A stretch of 23,523 nucleotides of DNA. It comes from Chara braunii. Its lineage: Eukaryota; Streptophyta; Charophyceae; Charales; Characeae. A program made the translations under genes and the position numbers. Location of the stretch: the NCBI GenBank assembly GCA_003427395.1, contig BFEA01000352.1, forward strand, positions 258,334 to 281,856. The letters run 5' to 3'. Below the pieces are notes generated by a model. That model did no database searches, was not told the DNA's origin, and saw only the letters and a list, made by a program, of their open reading frames with translations. Shown here piece after piece: positions 18,236 to 23,523 of the stretch; the stretch's first letter is position 1, and each line of letters begins with the position of its first letter.

Positions 18236-19968
18236 GGAGGGCGCACTTGCTTGTAAGATCGAGACTCAACGCATCCGGGGATTGCTGAGGAATCCCTAGG
18301 AAGTGACGATGGCAGCGCAGGAAGGAATGGTCACGATTGACCTTGAGCTCTGGCCCCAATGGGCGCGAGAAGCTACTTCAGATACAGAAAGTTCGAGCAC
18401 GGTTCCTTGGGATCGGCGGGCACATTACCGGCGTCATCCTGTTGGGCGGAGAATCCGACCTAGACTATTAGTAAGATCAGTTGGGACTCGAACTGATTTT
18501 CTCGATCGAGAAGCAGGAACTACTTCTGGGACTGGGAACAGCGCACTGGACCCTATTATTCTAGACTAGATGGGAATGCATATATTGTTTCTTCCGAGTG
18601 CTGGTTCGTGAGTTTCTCGTCGTCGCGTCTTCGTTGGATTTCAGTGGTCATTGTGTGGATCTGCACTAACCAGGTTTTCTTGCAGGTTACACGAGGCCCG
18701 GCCAACCCTCCCGTGGGTGACAGACGCGACGCAAGGTATAGGGTTTGGACGGTGTGCCGGCAGACCCTCTCTACCGGTCGACAACGTGTTTCTCACACAG
18801 GTTACCAGACCACTAGGCTCAGCCCTCCACTACCAAAATCCCCAACCTTTCCGCACCGCGATCCCGATCAGTGAAACTAGAGCAGCAAAGTCTCTAATCG
18901 TGCCCACTGATCTTGTGAGAACTTTGGCCCGTAGCTATCTTTCATAGAGACTGAATGTGCGTTGGTCCCTGCATTCTAAACGAAGGGACTAAATGGTCCA
19001 TATTAATAAATAAACAAGTGAATAAATATAGTGAAACATCACAATAATATTTTAGTTATCGATAAAAAATGTAATTAATTAAAACTTAGAACACAAAGGT
19101 CACCACGAGAGCGCAGCTCTACGGTCTACATCTGCAGTCTTTTCAGCTCAAGCCTGAAAAGACCACAGGTCTAGCGCACAATGGTCCCATAACAGGATAC
19201 CGACAGGCGCCCCTTCTTCTTTAAAGGGTGCCATCAGACTAACCCTAATGGGTACCCGTCTCCAATGGCAAGTAGGGGGCTCATGACCTTCCGCTGGGGG
19301 GTTATGGGCTCCCTACCAAAGCGGCCGCGGGTCACCCTCCTTTTGGGGTCCTATACCACAGCACTATAATGTTCATCACTATAGAACGTGAGGGGCCAGG
19401 CCAGTCCAGGCCGTCCACTCGTAGTTACAAATTTTGAAATTAAACCAGTCGTTCCCCCGTGAAATGACAAGAAGCAGAACTAAAATTGAAAAGACAGAAT
19501 TAAATAATAATTAAAAAAAAAAAATAGTACCTCCGCGAGATCATGTGCGGTTGTCAAATTTAAAGGGACTGTTCAGACTTAGACGCAGGTAATAAGCACA
19601 ACGCTCTATTTCCTCCTTTTCTTGTTTTCCTTTTCTTTCTTTTTCTTTCCCCCCTTTCACTTTGATAGCGATCGCGGTTCTTGTACACAACCCATAACTC
19701 GACCGAGAGGAACTCGGCGTGCAGTAGTAAAGACCACGTCAATCCCTCTGCCTTCCCGTCCCTGGGCGAGCCCGGCGGCTACCACGAGCACGGGTCGGTT
19801 TTGCTCTGCTGTACAGCAGGGCACCGAACACGCATGGACCAAAGGAAAGCCCAGTGGCGCACCCCCACCTTTTCACTGAGGTGAGTGCCAACTGGAACTT
19901 GTCCGGAGACAAACCGTAAGATTGGTGTGCCTGGCACACCACAGACTTCGACACCACGGAAACCACAA
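18236..19968. other. Anonymous DNA
   Basis: An open frame at 18303-18569 (88 codons, +) has no recognisable motif and is not called. A good 3' splice-acceptor-like TTTTCTTGCAG ends near 18685. 18960-19560 is AT-rich. 19607-19660 is a pyrimidine tract. I see no transposon terminus here. Confidence 0.4.
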
Positions 19969-20072
19969 ACTCACGACCTGACTCACGGACTGAGACCCGA
20001 CTCATCCCATCATCAACACACACATGTGATAGAAGAGGAGAGACCGCAAACATGGAAGAAAGGTTTGTGTAC
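19969..20072 (-). repeat. Displaced copy of an LTR segment beside the primer-binding site
   Basis: About 104 bp match 20299-20404, which lies inside the - strand LTR, in the same orientation (shared GACTGAGACCCGACTCATCC and AACATGGAAGAAAGG). It lies in what should be the internal region of that element. Confidence 0.88.
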
Positions 20073-20136
20073 AATCAATCAATCACCTCTAGTCGACTCA
20101 CGAGCCAGGTCAGACTAGTCCAAATTCACTAAGACT

Positions 20137-20148
20137 GCTCCGATACCA
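20137..20148 (-). other. Primer-binding site of the - strand element
   Basis: The reverse complement reads TGGTATCGGAGC, identical to the site at 10950-10961, and lies two bases from the LTR end at 20151. A short GATT repeat follows in the leader (20072-20084). Confidence 0.88.
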
Positions 20149-20587
20149 TCTGATGCATATTCGAAAGGAATCGGAATAATGCAATAGAGACGAAGGACCA
20201 GCAAAGTGATGATAAGGACTCAGATTCACAATGCATCAGCAAGAAGACAATGTGAGATCATACAATCACGAAATATGACAATGTAGCACAGCGGAAGACT
20301 CATGACCTGACTCGGGACTGAGACCCGACTCATCCCATCGTCAACACACACATGTGACAGAAGAGGAGGGAACACAAACATGGAAGAAAGGTCCGTCCTT
20401 GTACATACGCATGGGGGGGGACACCAGGGATGAAGGGAGGTAGGAGGAGCACAACGAAGATGCGAGGTAGTAGACCAGAGTCGCAATAACGCTGTCCAAA
20501 AATAGTCTCCCTGTCAAGCGTCCAACCGATGTCTGGCCCTGCAATGCCGAATCAGATCTTGGGCACCATAGCCCAAAATAGCCTATA

Positions 20588-20590
<3 letters not shown>

Positions 20591-20657
<67 letters not shown>
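20591..20657. repeat. Compound microsatellite (TC)n(CA)n in third LTR
   Basis: About 23 TC units followed by about 11 CA units. On the LTR sense strand it reads (TG)n(GA)n, so the sense-strand run here is GA-rich, whereas the + strand LTRs carry CT. Confidence 0.96.
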
Positions 20658-20659
<2 letters not shown>

Positions 20660-20965
20660 AAGAAGAGGCAGAAGCAGAAGCAGAAGGAGGATGATACGGA
20701 GGTGGGAGCCAGGAAGAAGAAGAAGGAACAGCCCTCCTCTATCGCCTGTCTCACCTACAGGGATGCTGCTGCAGGTCGCTGGAGAAGGAACCAGCTATGG
20801 CGCCTAGGTGAGCCCACTGCCCCTCGCAGGTATGGCGACCAACTCCACATTCCTCCTATCTACCTCCTACAACTCTAACACAGCGCGGAGATCGCACGCT
20901 GCTCCAGCAGCATGATGCCCACACAATGCAGATTACTCAATGCCCAGCGCTGGCCTGGCCCAGCT

Positions 20966-20975
20966 AGATATAGAG
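20966..20975 (-). promoter_or_regulatory. TATA box of third LTR
   Basis: On the - strand, CTCTATATCT lies in a CAGCTCTATATCTAGCTGGG context, the same setting as the TATA-like boxes of the other two LTRs. This is the best TATA match of the three. Confidence 0.55.
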
Positions 20976-21482
20976 CTGGGCTTGGCTGTGTCACCCGTGG
21001 TCTGCCGCCAGGACCGTCAGATATAACATTCGATCGGCGGTCCTGTGCGCAGGCCCAAGTCCTGGTGATGTAGTCAGGACAAACCACCGTGCTCCCTGGG
21101 TCTCTACTGGACATCCAGGCCATCCTGCTGATGCAGCAGGGCCTGTGGGCTGGACCTGGTCCCTCTCAGCCTCACAATGTGGACCAGTGGTCCAAACAGA
21201 CACAGGTCTGTTCGGACAGGCTGGAAAGTCCGAAACAACACCACGGGCCCAGACGAATATGAACCAGACGAAAGGCTCAGCAAGAATAAATGAATGAATA
21301 AATAAACAAATAAATAAATGCTGAATCTAAAAGAAATATGCGTGGAACAAAACGCATGCCAGGCCTGAAAAATGGCCTTGGGCCTCCAGGTCACGCAACT
21401 GAAAAATGGGTGTGTGGCCTGGGGGCGCCAGCAACCATCAGGCCCTAAAACTGGGCCCATGTACAGGTGCCAGCATGCTACA

Positions 21483-22106
21483 GTCTCTCTCTGTCTCGCT
21501 CTCCCGCCATTTCTTAAACGTGTAAAAGGTGGGATGACTGATTCCTCTGAATTAGTTCAATCACAATCGATAAGAGTCCATGTCTTGCATCGTAGCGACT
21601 TTAGCAACCCAAAAACCGGTGGCATCTGGCCGGTTTCACATGTTGAGGCAATCGTGTAAAGCCCTTGCTCAGTTTTCATAGAGGTCAAGATTGATGGGGA
21701 GTGCAATAGGTTCGACCTTCAACCTCACATTCTAAGGCTTTGCTAGTTAATATGATCTTATAGCTTTTAAACAGATAGCATAGTTTTCTGCCAAGATTTA
21801 GGCCAGGGTGGGCGATTTCCACGTCATATGAAATTTCCTATATACATGACCCTTAATATTCCTTATTGATCATCCTTAAGAATTAGAAACACTATGCTCT
21901 AATAATTGGATCTATTGAACTTCTGGAATCTCCTAAAAATTCAGAACTCCTGAATTCTTAATCCCTAAATCCTTGATTTCTACATTTCTAAGCCCTGAAC
22001 TCCTGCCTGTTAAATCTTATCTTTGATTTCTAATTTCCAAAGATTTGATGCAAGGAAAATGAGCAATAGCGAAATGACAAAATTCCAAATTGCAATATCA
22101 CATTGA
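21483..22106. other. Anonymous, AT-rich DNA
   Basis: It flanks the outer end of the - strand LTR. An open frame at 21372-21659 crosses the LTR edge and is not a gene. No motif was recognised. Confidence 0.4.
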
Positions 22107-22316
22107 AAGCCAGATAGTCGTAAGCTGTCCAGAAAGCAGAAATGCACTGATATCAGACCGAAGGAGAACCAAAGCAGCGAAACTCAATTGCAAATGAAAG
22201 CCCTCTTTCGCCACCATCAACAATGTTTCGAAGCTCTTCCTCCTATTGGTGCTCAGCCTTCAGACTATGATCCTAGAGTTGCCACACTAGCCTATCAAGA
22301 TGACAAAGCAACTAGT
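22107..22316 (+). pseudogene. Coding-like fragment, unrecognised
   Basis: A 70-codon open stretch between in-frame stops at 22104 and 22317 reads like a real soluble protein: KALFRHHQQCFEALPP, then SDYDPRVATLAYQDDKA. The same frame continues after the TGA with a Gln-rich and Met-rich run (QQQQSKYMQMSTM) up to about 22380, where AG|GTACAT could be a splice donor. It may be a gag or host-exon remnant. I could not assign a family. Confidence 0.3.
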
Positions 22317-22384
22317 TGACGTCAGCAGCAGCAATCGAAGTACATGCAGATGTCGACCATGCAGACCTCAGCCATGACCAGGTA

Positions 22385-22980
22385 CATGCTCTCACATCAC
22401 TCCCCCTCTGACTCTCTCTCATGTACCCCCTTGTCTACCCCCACACTTTCCTCCAACCAAGGACCACCGCCGAACCCGCCGCTATGTCCAAGCTCTAGCC
22501 CGGCTATGGCGCTGCCTTCTTGCAGCGCACTTTTCACGCGACCGCGCGCACATTCTTGCACCCAGCAGGCCGCTAGCAGGTGCGATCATTTGCTCTAGCA
22601 GCGCTGCCGCTTGCGCCTCCATGTGCCCGAATGCACGACTCACGGCCAGGCACTTCGCTATATGAGAAGTGGCCTGACCCGACGGCAGCCTGGCCTGGCC
22701 TCAAGGCTGCCCAATAGCTTCAGGTTGGGCCAAAGTGTCTCAATTCAGACGGTGGCCTGGGACCAAATTGGTTAGGCCTGCCCACCCAAGCGCAAACGTG
22801 AGGTGTTCCCTGGCTTCCACTGTATTGCCACAAGAGCCTAGAAGGCTCACGGATGTTTCTGATTTTCACGAGAAAGGCGGATGTAACCAACTGGCGCGTG
22901 GCAATTGTGTGGCGCCCACCAAGGCTTTGCAAATTGACAAATGCAGGCCTCATTGAGATTCGGGGGCCCGCCTTCACTTA
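22385..22980 (-). repeat. Possible degenerate LTR fragment
   Basis: On the - strand, GC-rich sequence with GGCCTAACC, GCCACCGTCTGAATT and a CACTTCTCATATAGCG box recalls the U3-TATA layout of the LTRs here. No terminus or CT run was found. The TATA-like motif sits in a CACTTC/GAAGTG fold-back and so reads similarly on both strands. This is a weak call. Confidence 0.25.
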
Positions 22981-23142
22981 GGGTGGGCACATGCTTGCTG
23001 TAGCGGCCACATGCAGGTATGCCGAGGGCTTAAAATCCTTGCACTCCCTCCTCCCTTACTTTGATAGTCCTATGAGAAGTCCTTAATCAGCTGGCTGCTT
23101 CCCTTTCAGTCTTCTTTCATATCCTGAGATCTACGTAGCACC

Positions 23143-23172
23143 GTGTTCGCGTTCGGAGGCAAACGCGAACAC
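23143..23172. other. Perfect 11-bp stem hairpin followed by A-rich tract
   Basis: GTGTTCGCGTT (23143-23153) pairs perfectly with AACGCGAACAC (23162-23172) across an 8-nt loop, followed by AAAAATTTATTT and A12. It does not match the histone 3' stem-loop consensus. Confidence 0.8.
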
Positions 23173-23523
23173 AAAAATTTATTTAAAAAAAAAAAACAAA
23201 AGTCCTCAGAAAAATCTGAGAAAAATATATGTTATGTAAAATAACAATACAAGCAACTTTTGCCTTGGAGTCATGTTCAAATTCGTAGCCAATCACGAGT
23301 TAAAAATCAAAAACCGAAAATATATATATATACTAGGCATAGTTGCGGCGCACGTGTGCGGTGCGCTGTACGCTGTGCGCCGGTTTAGCAGACAGCGCAC
23401 TGGGCGCTGTGCGCTGTGCGGGCGCTGCGATCTGTGCGCCATGTGCGCCGGAAAAAAAAAAAAATGTTAAACATGCCTACCCCTCCCCACTTTCCCCCCG
23501 ACCCACTGCAACCAGACCCCCCA
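23173..23523. other. Anonymous DNA with GCGC-rich stretch
   Basis: 23345-23450 repeats GTGCGCTGT-like motifs irregularly (TGCGC, GGCGCTG, GTGCGCC) between AT-rich flanks, and a short A run follows. No gene is supported. Confidence 0.5.

Larger units (their letters stand above)
20151..21482 (-). repeat. Third LTR, - strand, same family as element 1 LTR
   Basis: On the - strand it starts TGTAGCATGC (21482) and ends ATATGCATCA (20151), next to a primer-binding site, so it is a 5' LTR. It parallels the LTR at 5655-7029 through an ATTT run (near 21290-21320), the CCGAACAGA fold-back (21191-21216), the CCTGCTG/CAGCAGG fold-back (21124-21140), the GGACCG fold-back (21010-21044), a TATA box, a CT run and the downstream GATCTGATTCGGCATT-like stretch. 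Its internal region to the left is missing or unrecognisable. Length is 1332 bp. Confidence 0.87.

Noticed and set aside
18303-18569. 88-codon frame with an ATG
   Set aside because: No motif, no homology I can name, and it is flanked by arrays and anonymous DNA.
19607-19660. Pyrimidine tract as a polypurine tract of a - strand element
   Set aside because: It is broken by many interruptions on both strands and no LTR terminus abuts it.

Overview
The window looks like a transposon-rich intergenic stretch of a large plant-type (streptophyte) genome. The two primer-binding sites I can find match the 3' end of an initiator-tRNA-Met-like tRNA of the plant type. The dominant element is a Ty3/gypsy chromovirus. 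The rest is long terminal repeats (LTRs), microsatellites, minisatellites and decayed pol sequence. A charophyte alga such as Chara, or another repeat-laden streptophyte, would fit, but the species is a guess. I found no convincing host gene, rRNA, tRNA or CRISPR array. Two single N's (6374, 6666) show this is an assembled eukaryotic draft.

Layout. 1-7029 is the 3' part of a Ty3/gypsy element on the + strand: leader, intact gag (137-1678), a pol broken by two stop codons, a deletion and a frameshift (1627-5635; protease, RT, RNase H, integrase, chromodomain-like tail), a polypurine tract and a complete 3' LTR (5655-7029). Its 5' LTR lies left of the window. 7030-9892 is flanking DNA with small duplications and a tiny poly(A)-tailed insertion. 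9893-10946 is a second, related LTR (+ strand) followed by a primer-binding site but no recognisable body. 11069-14362 is mostly anonymous DNA with a 277-bp tandem duplication and an inverted copy of the element-1 flank. 14363-16402 is a second, badly decayed Ty3/gypsy pol relic with internal duplications. 16403-18235 holds a GC-rich promoter-like segment and three tandem arrays (about 51, 21 and 29 bp). 20137-21482 is a third LTR on the - strand with its primer-binding site, plus a displaced copy of part of that LTR at 19969-20072. 21483-23523 is anonymous DNA with one coding-like fragment and a perfect 11-bp stem hairpin.

How the parts relate. The three LTRs (5655-7029, 9893-10946, 20151-21482 reversed) share terminal sequence, a CT/GA microsatellite downstream of a TATA-like box, and inverted repeats at similar U3 positions whose stem sequences differ. 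The two visible primer-binding sites share one base difference from the usual land-plant iMet site. None of the elements looks autonomous now. Only the gag of element 1 is uninterrupted, so any present movement would need enzymes supplied by another copy.
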